From positions 1,178,001 to 1,242,000 of the forward strand of contig NC_033563.1 of NCBI RefSeq assembly GCF_001680005.1: a DNA stretch of 64,000 nucleotides, written 5' to 3'. This DNA comes from Plasmodium coatneyi. Lineage: Eukaryota; Apicomplexa; Aconoidasida; Haemosporida; Plasmodiidae. Below are positions 1 through 11,900 of the stretch, one piece after another. Made by a program: the position numbers and the translations under genes. The notes beneath the pieces were generated by a model. It was not told the DNA's origin. It ran no database searches and saw only the letters and a program-made list of their open reading frames with translations. Every line of letters begins with the position of its first letter. Position 1 is the stretch's first letter.

Positions 1-2835
1 GTCTACTCCTCTTCGAACCGCTCGTATTTGCGAAAAGCATAATTTGCAATATTTTAAAAAGTTCAGCCAACAGTTTGTACGACGTGTTAAAAAGTCTGGG
101 CATCAGAGTGTTGCTCTTCTTTCACATGAACAGACTCTACTCGTGTAGCATTTTTAAGGCCGAGGAGAAGAAGAAGATTGTCACCCGGTCCTTCGAGGCC
201 AAGTGCCTAGGAAGTGGCAAAAAGGGCAGCAGCCAAACGGAGGGGGAACGGCAATCCTCTGGTGATCAAGCGAAGGAACAACCCCGTGACAAGGTGACTG
301 CCGAACCGGCGGTGACTGCACAGAATGGCGATGTGCGCAAAGGAGAGAACCCAAACCAGGCAAATAATCTAACGAAGAAGAAGGAGGAACCCCAAAAGGG
401 AAGCACATTGTTCCTTCCAATAAATAATCGACAAAGAAAAACAAAAAGTGATTCCCAAAGGGGTAGTTACCAACAAAACGCGGATGACTTAATCAGTGAT
501 TTTTCCAACCAAAGCGTCTACACAACTGATGAAAGTGATCTCTCATGTAGTACAAACCCAAACGACATATGCGACGTGTTCGGCGGGGTACTATTCCTGG
601 ATGGACAGAGTAACCCCGATGAGGAAAATGACCCAAGTGATTCATACGGACAGAACCAGAGCGGTCATTTAAGCCCCCTTTTTATGACCCAAAAGAGAAA
701 CAGCGAAAACTGCCTCTACTACAAACTTAATGAAGGATTCGCAAAGCGAAAGAGCATAATGAAAAATATTTCCAAAGTTAAAGAAATGAAAAGAAAGTTA
801 CTCAGGCAACATTTGAATTCCCTCAAATTATCCTTCCCAGAATACAGTGGACTAATAAGAATGTCTCTCATCCTTATCTGCATCTACATTTTTTCCTTTC
901 TTGACACGTCTAGAATTTACCATTACATAAGAGCCCAGCCTTTTATGAAATTATACGTGGTGCTGAATATGCTTGAAATTGTCGAACGTCTGCTGAGGTC
1001 GTTAGGGAAGGACCTCATAGATGACATGATTCGAACGTTCATCAGAATCATTAACTTACGATCCTATGTGTACATTGTTCGGAACCACTACACGAGTAAA
1101 GAGAACGAACGGGAAACGGGGGGAATATCCGCCATGTCGGAACACAACCCAGGTGGGGCTCTGCAAGGTAGGAAAAAAACTACCTTCCCAGCATCTTCCC
1201 CCACGATTAACGCAACTACCACGACGAATACAACTGCAGCCACCACAGGGGGATCCTCCATCCAAGCGGATCACTTCTCAGAAAACAAATCATGTAATGC
1301 GAAACATCTAAACCCGTATGAGGCACCCCCGAATGATGACCAATCGAAGAACAAACCAACAGGCATTAAAATTGCCATCACCCCCAGGCACAACCAAAAC
1401 CCAAACCAGATGCAGAAGCAGAACCAGCTCAGTCCGAACGAACGGGAAAAAAACAAAATCGACAATCTCAAAAATAACAAGGACGACCAAATGAACAAGA
1501 AGTTTAAAATCCCCATCTTCTACCCCTTCTATAGTATTCTAATCAAATTTATTGTGCAGTACATTTTTGTCCTCACCTATATTTTAACCCATGCCTTTGC
1601 GCACCTCATACGCTTCCTTTCGTTGAACATTGCGATCAATTCGTCGGAGGTAATTTTCGAAAACCTCGCTTTGCAACAGTGCTCTGCGTGTGTATGTTCG
1701 TCCAATGCGGTCACGCAAAAAGCCCCCGATGTTCAAATACATTTTCACCACGCCATCGAACACACGTACATATGTCTGTTCGCCCTTTTCCTACCCCCAG
1801 TCGACCATGTTCCTTATCCTAGTGATGAGTAACTTCACAGAAATCAAGTCAACCGTCTTCAAAAAATTCTCCAAGACTACCCTGTTCACAATTGTCGCTT
1901 CAGATGCAGTCGAACGCTTCTACCTCTTCATCGACGCCTTCCTCGTGTTGCTAAAAATGTCCACTGCGTACAGAACGCAGAATTCTTTTTTTAGCATTTC
2001 CAGCTGGCTCATAATTATTCTGCTCCTCGAGGTCGGCGTCGACTGGTGCAAGCACTCCTACTTGCTCAAGTACAACAATTTGGACTCGGATTCCCTCAAC
2101 AAATATTTCCACGTAAGGGCCAGGGCGAGCCGACAACACTGCACAGAGGAGGGTGCACTAAAAATAGTGTACTAATGCCATTGCATACGAGCCTACCTAC
2201 ACATGCACCCGTTCTTTTGCATCTCCCGTAGACCCTCCTGGCCGACGTCCTAATCTCCAGAACTCCCAACAACAACATCTACTACATGAACACCTCCTCC
2301 TTCGAAGTGCCCTGCAAAAACATTTTCTGCTTTTCGCACATCCCCACGCGAAGACTTGGTTACATGTCCATGCCGGTCGTGACCCTCATCGTGTGTTCCC
2401 TCCCAAGGTAGGTGCTTCATGAAAGGGGCTCCAAGTGGGACCCAAATTCCCCATGGATGGGGCAACATATCAACCACATATACACACATAACACCCTCTC
2501 CCCCTTCTCATGGCAACAATTTAATTACTCTCCCCTTCAGATTGAACTATTTGTACAACATCTCCCACTTATCATTTGCTTTGTCCATCTGGGTTTGCCT
2601 TTTCCTTTTCAAGGTTTGTCAAAAAAAAAGAAAAAATATGCACGAATGGGGTTGCCCCATTTGTGTAAGTGCAGCACTCACATCGGAGTTGTGCGCTGCA
2701 ATTGTTTCATTTTTTTTTTTTTTTTTTTCTCGCCCACAGATCACCCTCTCAGTTATGATTGTGTCCTACACGATATCCCAAAAGAAGCATCTTAAAAATC
2801 TGGGGAAGCCATATGACGATATTAGTGCCATGTGA
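1..2835 (+). CDS. CARL: CARL ortholog (TAPT1/Emp65 family, DUF747), 5'-truncated by window edge
   Basis: Multipass membrane protein of the TAPT1/POD1/yeast Emp65 family. The open frame runs in from the window edge (codons from base 3), so the N-terminus is missing; about 767 residues are present. Hand-built exons: <1..1649, 1801..2112, 2232..2407, 2541..2613, 2740..2835; phases 0, 0, 2, 0 all close with GT..AG. Family signatures: YIRAQPFMKLYVVLNMLEIV after the first hydrophobic segment, then (across the first intron) LNIAINS joined to a segment with FTEIKSTVFKKF, then ERFYLFIDAFLVLL, then RRLGYMSMP followed by the last membrane spans. A low-complexity loop of about 150 residues (Thr/Asn/Gln-rich) separates the first two conserved blocks. 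The identity rests on the family match plus the adjacent cyclophilin, as at the P. falciparum PfCARL locus. PfCARL is a cis-Golgi/ER protein in which mutations are linked to resistance to imidazolopiperazines (established knowledge). It converges on the cyclophilin gene. Confidence 0.88.
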
Positions 2836-4440
2836 GGCCATGGACATAAGGAGCCACGCTCCCTGTCTAACTCGCCTCTTTGCATTTTGTGTGCTTCCAC
2901 ATTATACTTTCCCTTTGCCATTTTGTAATGCCAACCCATGAACTGTCACATCATCTGGGTATTTTTTTTTTTTTTTTTTTTTTGATCATTTTGAAAAAAT
3001 TGTTTTTGTTGTTGTTTTAATTCCCAATTAGTTGTAAACTCAGTTTTACGCAGTATTAAGCTGTACATATGTATATACGGATGGATATACACACCGCTTC
3101 ACGTGTGTTCGTGCGGAGTATCCAGTTTGGCTCACACGTCTTCCCATCCCCATCCTTTTTATACGACCTTTTCCTTCTCTCTCTTTCCATTTTTGAAAAT
3201 TCACTTAGCTCGTTTAAAGGGTCTTCCCCCTTTTTATGTTACAACAAAGTGTACAGGGCGTGTCATGCATTGTTCATTGCGGCATGCACAACGGGGGGAA
3301 CCCCCAATTTGGGGAACATCCATCATGTAAGAAGGGAAAAAATAAATCGAGCCTTTATAAAGCTTATTTCAAGCAGCATATTCATAAAGGGTACACAACA
3401 GGAGACTAAAATAGCGGCTTAGTATGGAACTAACTCCCTAACTGGAAGTACATTTTTCACCATTTCTTTTGCACACACCAGGTTTTTTTTTTTTTTTTTT
3501 TTTTTGTTGGGGAAATGAACTGTGTGTAGAGTAGTACCCTCCAGTTCATGTATAGCTACATTTTTAGAGAGATATACTTCGCCACGTCCTCTTCTTTCAC
3601 CTACAGATGGGTGGTAGGTCTATCCATGAGTAAAAAAGGGGATGCACGCTCTACCCACAGGTAAGGATAAAAGTCATTCACATGCGAAATGTGCAAATTG
3701 TTTAGGGCATAAATTTCGATATGTTCCTATTTTCCCTATTCATGCGCTACGGCGAAGCGGTTTTTATAACGGTCCGGGGTAAATACCAACGGGCGGAATA
3801 CCTAGCACCTTACGCCTTTTATCAGCCACAGGTGAAGATTTTTCACCCCCTTTTAACAATGTAAGAAGTTCTACAGGATGGTGCGTTTTCCTTTTAATGC
3901 TAATTCATGGGATTAAATATTGCTGTACTGTGCGTGTTTGCATGCAGACATGAATGCATGCGTGGGTGGATGTTCTACGTGGACAATGGTTGATGAATGA
4001 AAAATGCCCTATGGAGGAAAAAAGTGCTGTTGGGAAAAACGTTTTCAATGTATAATAAAACATTACCCGACAATCTACATAAGACGCTTTGCTTCCTAAG
4101 CGCGAGGTAAAGGAGCAAGGCATACAAAAGGACAGGAAATAGAACGATATATATATGTGTGTACACTCTATGCCCATTCACAGCTAGCTGTGCACATGCT
4201 TTGAGGGGGTAAATACGAAACGTGAAGTAATCACTGTGTATAAATTACTCATGAAATATACAAAATTTAACGATCGTTATAAAAATATTAGCAATATAGC
4301 TTTGTGTGCGTAAGGGGCATGCTTCCTCGAGGAGGTGTTTCCGCGCGCAATGGAAACGGACTTCCCCTCATCACACTTATCCCATATGTACGTAAGTATG
4401 TATATGCGTATACTCACTGGATAAGTACCCTTCTGCTCCG
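2836..4440. other. Convergent intergenic region, CARL 3' to cyclophilin 3'
   Basis: No gene supported. Contains two poly-T runs (about 2962-2983 and 3483-3505) and presumably both 3' UTRs. Short open frames here are T-rich and show no domain or splice logic. Confidence 0.6.
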
Positions 4441-4953
4441 TTAAATTTCTCCACAGTTGGTAACGACAACTGGTCTTTTGACATAGCCGCTATTAGCGCC
4501 TTCTTTCTCCATGTCCCTTACAACGTTCATGCCCTCGATGACCTTTCCAAAAACAACGTGCTTTCCATCTAACCATGGGCATGGAACCAAAGTAATAAAA
4601 AACTGAGACGAATTCGTGTTCGGTCCTGCATTAGCCATAGAGAGTAATCCTGGTTGGTCATGCTTCATTTTAAAATTTTCATCAGTGAAGGATCTTCCAT
4701 ATATGGACTCTCCACCAGATCCGTTTCCATTTGTTATGTCTCCTCCTTGGCACATAAACTGAGGAATAATTCGATGGAAAATGGAATTCTTGTAATGTAG
4801 GTTCTTTCCCTTGGAACCTACTTTATCACCTACACAGAGGGACTTAAAATTTTCACATGTTCTCGGGGTGATGTCACTGAACAGCTCGAATACAATTCTT
4901 CCAGCACTTTTGTTGTCAATGGAAATATCAAAGAAAACTTTGCTCCTACTCAT
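4441..4953 (-). CDS. CYP19A: Cyclophilin-type peptidyl-prolyl isomerase (CYP19A-like)
   Basis: A 170-residue single-domain cyclophilin that catalyses cis-trans isomerisation of X-Pro bonds; expected to be cytosolic since there is no signal peptide. The full domain is present: VFFDISIDNKSAGRI at the N-terminus, the catalytic block FHRIIPQFMCQGGD with the active-site Arg, Phe and Gln, the FTDENF and GLLSMANAGPNTNSSQFFIT core, and the PWLDGKHVVFGKV block with the Trp that binds cyclosporin in this family. The extra KVGSKGKNLHYKNS loop is of the divergent type seen in Plasmodium and plant cyclophilins. Start is the first ATG (4953) and the family length fits. Single exon. Very close to P. falciparum CYP19A, whose gene is the neighbour of CARL. 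Confidence 0.97.
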   Translation of the reverse strand: MSRSKVFFDISIDNKSAGRIVFELFSDITPRTCENFKSLCVGDKVGSKGKNLHYKNSIFHRIIPQFMCQGGDITNGNGSGGESIYGRSFTDENFKMKHDQPGLLSMANAGPNTNSSQFFITLVPCPWLDGKHVVFGKVIEGMNVVRDMEKEGANSGYVKRPVVVTNCGEI

Positions 4954-6396
4954 TTTGGCTTAAAATAAAGTGAAGTTTAAATGTGAAGGGAGAGGGTTGG
5001 CGTGGATGGTTTAGGGTAACCTAAATGGGGGAAAGTTTTTATACATATAGGAAAAGCATGTAGAAAGATTCGACGGCTATTTTGTGGGCATTTCGCTGGT
5101 ACGCATATCTGCTTATAAAACAATTTAGCAAAACGAGTTGCGTACGTTTTTCCTGCTTACTTTACGTCGTGATGGAAAATGGGGTACTTTTACTTATTTT
5201 AATTTTTGCAAAGGAATTTTTGGTAAGTGTTTGTTTTGCTGTTTTTGTTTTGTTGTTTCGTTTTATTCACCTGAGCGATGTATGCTTGAGAAATGTACTA
5301 CTTTTTCGTTGCTACATTTGCGCGCTTTAAAATTATGCAAAATAAAGAAAGTGCATTTTTTTTAAGCGTCCCTTTCTCCTACATGCCAAAAGCGTTCGCT
5401 GGTGGTCACTAGGAAAAATGGGATGCGCATTTTACATGGCCTGGGAATTGGGGTTATATGCACCTTGCATTAATGTGATGTATATATATACATATATAGA
5501 TATGTATATATTTTTGTAACATGCGCGTATGCGTCGCTTGCTTTTATTTTTTCCCCCTGTGCAACCAACCAGTGGTGCTGCGCTGAAGCCCATTTGAACC
5601 CCCTCCCCTACCGCGCAGAACCCGCTGCTGTGCCTACATAGCCCACCTGATGGGCTATACCCCGATGTATGTTGCGAAGTAGGTACAAAGAAAAGCGCAC
5701 TCGGTCATGCGTCGATTTTTACCCCCTTGCTGCGCATACGACATGCGAATTACTTCTGTACGCATAGGTACGCACAAAAAGGGGCAAGCAATAAATGCTC
5801 ATATGTATATATTTGCACAAGTACATTTTCGCGGGGGAAGTAAAAAAAACGCGGATTGGCAGGGATACCCAGTGGAAATATAAGGGTGCAGGAAACCTCC
5901 GTCAATTTGCAAAGAAGCTGGTAATTTTGTTCGCACCCATACTCTGTATAGTCCTTTTTTTACCGGTGCGCCCAGTTGCCCGTAGGAGGAAAATTCCACC
6001 CATGATGATATACCCTACGGCGTATCTTTTTTGTGATTTTTTTTTTTTCCCCTCCAAATTGAGCAGCGAGAAAAGATAATCATATTTGTAAGAGCTCACC
6101 AACGGGTTAACTCCCTCCGTTTTAAATGTTCACGTAAAAAAAAGGGAAAAAAGTTCGAGTAAAAGGTGAGTCACCCGCTTGTACAGCGCGTGCGCGAAAT
6201 TTAAAAAAAATTGGAAAAGCAAATACGAGCATCATTGGAAAAGTGTGTGCAAATGGGGATAACAATCCAAAAAAAACAACACCATTCCGCATGCACACGT
6301 AAGGGAAAATGCTTTCACAGGTCTCGCTAACCTGAGGACCACAAAAACGATATAGGAACGGAGGAACGGTTTTCTTCCCAATGCAGACTGATCACA
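4954..6396. other. Intergenic region between cyclophilin 5' and PRT1 3'
   Basis: No gene supported. Likely holds the cyclophilin promoter and 5' UTR just above 4953. A dinucleotide-rich stretch of alternating TA/CA lies near 5482-5512. The short hydrophobic open frames at 5082-5365 are simply T-rich DNA. Confidence 0.5.
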
Positions 6397-8022
6397 TCAC
6401 GTGTCGCTGTAGAAACTCTTATACTTACTGTTGTCGATTTTTGTGCTGCCCTTTTCGCCTTTGTTTCCCTCCCCTTCGCTGCCACTGGCGCTGCTGTTGT
6501 CGAAGTTGAATCCTGTGGGTTCCACGTTCTCCACATCGGCCATTTCGTCCAATTCTTCCGTTCCCTCACTTCCGTCACTGACCAATACTATTTCGCCCTG
6601 CGTTCCCTGCGTGCGAACAACCCTCCAGCGATTCTCTGCATACGTCTCGCTGATCTTCTTGACAGACTTTTTATTGTGGCGTCGAATGTCGATAAGTTTT
6701 TGCAAAGCCTCAATTTTGCTCTTGTTGGACAGGCTTTCCTGGCCGAGCATGTTATGAATTTTTTCTTCATTTTTGGCAACAACCCTGTACATGTAATCCC
6801 CAATGATAGGGGTGACCGAGTGGATATATTTTTCAAATTTCTTTTTTTCCTTCGATGAATGCACATAACTGCTTTGCATATTCTTGTCCTCCCCACAATC
6901 CAGGCTAAGATCTTTCCCCAATGTTTGCCTCCTCCTAAAATTACACAACTCCCTACATATCCCCCTCGCATTATTTATCAAATTGGAACAAATAAAAAGC
7001 AAATAATTTGAGTCATTTTTGTTACGTAAATTTGACATAGCTTTTAAAATACTTTTCGAAAGAATTTCAATTTCAATTTCGTAAATTTCTCCTCCTCCAT
7101 CATCCTTCGTTTTTATTTTTGTCAAGTCCAGTTGGATACCCAAAAATTTATTTATGAAGGAAGTTCTTTCTTTTACCCTTTCATGTACAGGTGAAATTTT
7201 CGACAGGAATAATTTGCTTATTCGTTTGGTTTGTTCCAGGTTAATTGCAATTCTGTAGTCTACGCATTCGTCACCTGGTTGGGTATGTCCCCTCCCGCCC
7301 TGGTCAGTCTTCCGTTTCTTCTTCCCTTTCGCATCCTCCTCATCAGTATCGTCGTTTTCATCATCGTCATCATCAAAGTAGTCCTTATTATTCCCCATGT
7401 AGATATTCCACGTGTTTAAATTCGTTTTGCACAGCGACTTGGCCATGCTTTCGTTCTCCCCACCTGCGTCCTCATCCAAATAAGTTGTGACACGAATGCG
7501 GGAGTTCTCATTCGAAAGGACGTAATATTTATCTACACTTTTCACCTTTTTTGTTGAAAAAAATTCACATATATAATTATCCCTTTGGCGAAATTGTTCT
7601 TCTTCATAACCGGGGGGAAAATCTCTATTCTCACTTTGTACCTTTCCCCCCTTTAACATGTTTGTGTTGTCCACCCGATTATTGACTTCCCCGTAGTTGG
7701 CGCCCCATTTGTTCCCCTCCTTTCCCCGCAGGGAGTGTAAATAATTTAGCAGATAATCAAACGATTGTTTGTCCACCCCTGAGGAAAAATCCGAATAATT
7801 ATTCTCTACGATGGCATCTGTGTTGCTTGGCAATCTTATCCTATTCTTATTTTTGTCTATCACGAGCCCTATTCTTGTCTCCACTTCAATTTGCGTGTCT
7901 TTACTTGTAGCCAGTTCGTTGCTGTCAAATGCTAGGATAATATTCTGCGAAAGCTCGTACGTTATTTTATCGATGGGGATGGGTCTGCTGCCGTCCAGGA
8001 GCTCGTGCGCCTCCCTCACCAT
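6397..8022 (-). CDS. PRT1: mRNA-capping enzyme beta subunit, RNA 5'-triphosphatase (Cet1 family)
   Basis: 541 residues, single exon, ATG at 8022. Removes the gamma phosphate from nascent pre-mRNA as the first capping step in the nucleus. It belongs to the fungal/protozoan metal-dependent tunnel-fold (Cet1) family, not the cysteine-phosphatase type of animals. Visible family motifs: metal-binding strand QIEVETRIG at about residues 43-51 (motif A), the ERVKERTSF...IQLDLTKIK block in the middle (motif B region, fold RxSF...DLT), and YEIEIEIL at about 311-318 (motif C, alternating acidic residues that complete the metal site). The active-site strands are separated by acidic low-complexity inserts including DDDDENDDTDEED. 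The C-terminal part is basic, then Ser/Gly-rich. P. falciparum Prt1 lies in the same local order. This enzyme class is absent from the human host. Confidence 0.92.
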   Translation of the reverse strand: MVREAHELLDGSRPIPIDKITYELSQNIILAFDSNELATSKDTQIEVETRIGLVIDKNKNRIRLPSNTDAIVENNYSDFSSGVDKQSFDYLLNYLHSLRGKEGNKWGANYGEVNNRVDNTNMLKGGKVQSENRDFPPGYEEEQFRQRDNYICEFFSTKKVKSVDKYYVLSNENSRIRVTTYLDEDAGGENESMAKSLCKTNLNTWNIYMGNNKDYFDDDDDENDDTDEEDAKGKKKRKTDQGGRGHTQPGDECVDYRIAINLEQTKRISKLFLSKISPVHERVKERTSFINKFLGIQLDLTKIKTKDDGGGEIYEIEIEILSKSILKAMSNLRNKNDSNYLLFICSNLINNARGICRELCNFRRRQTLGKDLSLDCGEDKNMQSSYVHSSKEKKKFEKYIHSVTPIIGDYMYRVVAKNEEKIHNMLGQESLSNKSKIEALQKLIDIRRHNKKSVKKISETYAENRWRVVRTQGTQGEIVLVSDGSEGTEELDEMADVENVEPTGFNFDNSSASGSEGEGNKGEKGSTKIDNSKYKSFYSDT

Positions 8023-8962
8023 GGTTCAGGGTGCAGGTGACGAACAGCTTTGCTATGCCCCCTTCACTGCAACTACGTGTTGTATGACACTACAAAAATA
8101 AAATAGACCAACCTAAGTGCAGCGAATCTACACAGGCTTGGTCCTGTGAATGCCCCTTCAGTTGGAGCCTCGCTTCACATGTTGTAGCCCCACGCAGGAA
8201 TGCACCTAATGTGCTGTATATTCACTCGAACCTTCCGTCATGGCAACTGCCTTCAAATGATACGAGTTGCTTCAGCGGGTTCATACCCACAGGGTTGAAT
8301 ACCTCTCCTGGGAAGTACGCAACTCAGCTACACGTCGGAAGAAATATTACCAAACGCATAAATTCAAACGCAAAATAGGAACACGCAGTAACTACCTAAA
8401 TGGGCAGCCGCGCTGTGTTTTCAAAAAAATTAAATAAATAAAAATGAGACTACGTAGGAAATATGCATGCGCATATATATACCTATGCATATGCGTATGT
8501 ATTCGCTCGAGCGGGGCGTCCCAATTGAACCTCCCCGCCGCGCACAATGAAGTACCACCCAATCACGGAAAAAAAAAGAAGGGTCGACATGTATAGCCAA
8601 AGCGGCAAGTACATTTGGGAGCATCCCCCACAAGTGGAAAAAAAATTACAGCCATGAGAGGATTGTTCTTTTTGTGCATATGCGTGGGCACAAACATATA
8701 CTTATAAAATATGTGCGGGCATAATACTTCCTACGGTCGAATGAGGGGCACCCACGCAACAAACAGAAAAAAAAAAAAAAATTAAAAAGTAAAATATGAA
8801 CAACTTTTTCTCGTTAACGTTGTAATGAAATGATGGCAGAAAAACACCTACCCTCTTTTTATGTACACAAAATTGTTTTAACGAAAGAGGCTTCTAAAGG
8901 GTTAAGACTCTGCCACCCATATAGGGGTATTTTGCATAAACACTGCTAAGTGACCCTTCCCA
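8023..8962. other. Intergenic region upstream of PRT1
   Basis: Lies between the PRT1 start and the 3' end of the next minus-strand gene. No gene or RNA structure recognised; short A-runs at 8764-8780. Likely contains the PRT1 promoter. Confidence 0.45.
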
Positions 8963-11900
8963 TCACGTAACGTGATCGCCGGTGCTCAATTGAATAATTT
9001 CTAAAGTCCCGTCAAGCATTCTTATTTTGTCGTCGATGCATTGGAGCCTCTTCGTGAGACATTCCCTTCTTCTCACTTCTTCTGTTCTTCCCCCTGGAAA
9101 GGTGATGTATGCAAGGAAGGGCATATCGCACAGACAGGTCCTACTGTGATGAGATGAAGTCACCCCATCGCATGAGAATGTTCCAACTGGGTTAAGATAC
9201 ATACCATACATTGGACACCTTTTTAATTCCGCTTCTTTGGTACTACGTTCAAGTTTAAGCAGCTGTGAAGAGGGGTGGTAAGGAGGGAAAATGGCAGAAG
9301 TAAAATTGTCCAATGGAATATATATACTCCCCAAATGGTAAGTACATGGGTGTGTTCATTTAAAGGAGGCTACTCCCTACTGTAAGTTGTTTTTCTATGG
9401 ATTTTATCTTTTGCGTTGTGTCCTGCTCTCCTGGGCTGCGGGGTGGAAAGAAAGAAGATCCCCCCAAATGATATGACCCATTAGTAATGCCTGACGGATG
9501 GAGAATAATTCACACTCAGCAAGGGGATGAAAGCGCAGTTTCCTATTAGGTTGTGTTGAGGGGGGGAGTCCCTCTCACGGGGGTAAAACCCGTCGATGTG
9601 GAATTGCGTTACGCGGGGCGTCTGGCCCGGTTGCCCCCTCTGTATCCCTACAACTGTTCGTCTTTTCCGGGTGTGTCTTCCCTCATCTGCGACGAAAAGG
9701 GAGCAATCATTTCGCTTGATGCAAGTAGTGGGAGGTAACCCCTCTCAATGCTGCACAATCTATGTACATATGCATCCCAGCGGGGGCACGGTTGTGGGGC
9801 AAGAAAAAAGGTTGCTACATAAGTGCAGAAGCTACTTACAAGTGATGATTCCCTTCCACGGCTAACTGATTCATCATCGGAAGAGGCCACCCCTAAAAAA
9901 AAAAAAAAGAATTACAAAACAGGGTGCAAATGGGAATGCATTTTTTTTTCTTCCCTACATGCAGTGCAGTAAGACCTAACCCTTTGCTGTACCTTTTGCC
10001 TCCATCCCATTCGAGTATCCGTAGAATATCCCCCCTGCGGAAGGTTAACTCCAGTTTTACTAATTTTGTAAGCTTTATGTTTGCACTCGTACAGTTCGTT
10101 CTTTAGGCTCTTTATTTCGATGAGCATGTCTCTCTGTATGTTTCTTCGATTGTTGGTGGTGGGGGTAGGGGTAGGGGTAGAATGAAGAACGGTGAGGTGA
10201 GCTGCCAAATGTGTCTGTTTATTCCTCCACTTGGGTGCATAAACGAGTTTCTTTTTTTCTTATTTTTGTTAAAGCCAGTTTACTCGTTCTTTTCGCAGAT
10301 CCTTTCGCAAATGCTCTTCTCATTTTCTGTATCTTTTAGCGCGTTTCTACAGTGGGGACGGGAATACAATGGAGTGGTAATCTCATCGTTATAGCTTCCA
10401 GTCGGCAATAGAAACGCATCATTGTGGACACAAGGAACATTCGCGTGTAAGAGATGTCCACTATTTTGGCATCTTTTTTTTTTCTTTTCTCACTCCAGCA
10501 TTTTGCACTTCTTTTCGAATAGCTGCTCCTGGTTTTTATTTTCCAGCAAGGCGCACTTCTAAAATTGTTAAAAAAAAGAAAAAAATGGATCTCTGCAAAT
10601 GTGTCCACAGATGCATAGTGATGGCAGATTGATCACTTCGGTAGACACCCGCCCGCCAGATACTTTTGTACCATTTTGTAATTTTGCACATCTTCCTTCA
10701 GCTTTTTTTCCTCCGTTTTGTAGCACGCAAGGAGGTGATCCTTGTTCTGGCAGCTAGGACAAAAATAAATAAATAAAATAAACTTTGCGCATAATTTATG
10801 TTTTAGCGCCACCCACGGGTCAACGACTTCATCGCCCTGCTGACGATTCAGCCTCTTACACGTCCGCATGGTTTTCCTCCAACTTCTGGATGTTCAACTT
10901 GGCTTTCTTCAGTTCGGCCCGCAAGCGATCATTCTCTGCCTCCATCTGGGCATGAACAGGAATGGGTTCAGAACGTATAAGTCGTGGAAAAGGCGCATAA
11001 AAAGAGTGACAGTGCAACCTTGCGTTAAGGCACTTTCCTGTTCTACCTTGAAATTTTCCCCTTTCAGGTGTGCCCATTTTTCTTCCATTTCCTTTTTGGA
11101 GGTAAGACACTTGTGCACTTCCCGCTGTAGGTCACTCTAGTGAAGCACGTTCCGGACAGATATGTGTAGGGGTTACGAACGCATGGGACAACTCATCAAT
11201 TAATCGTACACCTATACGCTGTGTAAGCGCAACATTACAAGATCCCTCACTGCGCTTATGCAAACTGGTGTGCGTACCACTTCCTCCTGTCGCTGGTGCA
11301 ACTGCCGTCCATGTCCTTCCTGCAGGGGGGGTGAAAGAAAAATGACGCAATTCAACACATATATGATAGACCCGCTTGTGAACCACCTATACGTTTATTT
11401 CCCTCACATGGGAAGAAAATGAATGATGTTGCAGTGTGTTAACTTACCCACATTGTTTTAAAAGATAAGCACTCTCCATGCGTTCGGTTCAGTTGCTCCT
11501 TTAGCTTGTTTATCTTTTTTTCATAATCCCTAATGAGGTGGTCCTCCCGAGAATGTTCATCCCTCATTGTTCCCATTCCCACTTCCACTCCCACTTGATC
11601 GGTATTCCATTTTAGGACGTCCTTCTGTAACGTTGCGTCACAAACAAGCTGATATTTTTTTTTCAATTCTTCCATCTCCTGTAGCAATAATATATTTTTT
11701 TTTTCCAATTTTGTTATGACCTCTTTGTTGAACTTATCCTCCTTCACCATTTGTTCCTTCTCATCACGAAGATATCTCCTTCCCTTGGACAACCTCTTTA
11801 TCCTGTCTTCGTACGATGCTTTTATCTGGTCTACTTTGCTCATCAGCTCTTCCTCATACTTCTTCCTTAAGCTTTGGCTGATATTTTCGATTTCGTCGTT

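Noticed and set aside
3069..3422. 117-residue open frame downstream of CARL
   Set aside because: Composition is intergenic-like (Phe/Ser/Ile-rich) with no conserved motif.
5082..5365. Two overlapping hydrophobic open frames upstream of the cyclophilin gene
   Set aside because: T-rich DNA read as Phe/Leu/Val; no splice logic, no family, probably cyclophilin promoter.
8270..8310. tRNA T-arm-like GGTTCATACCC/GGGTTGAATACC
   Set aside because: No D-arm, anticodon arm or acceptor stem could be paired around it.
10161..10180. GGGGTA repeats resembling telomere sequence
   Set aside because: Plasmodium telomere units are GGGTTYA; this lies in an intron of the coiled-coil gene and serves as the pyrimidine tract on the minus strand.
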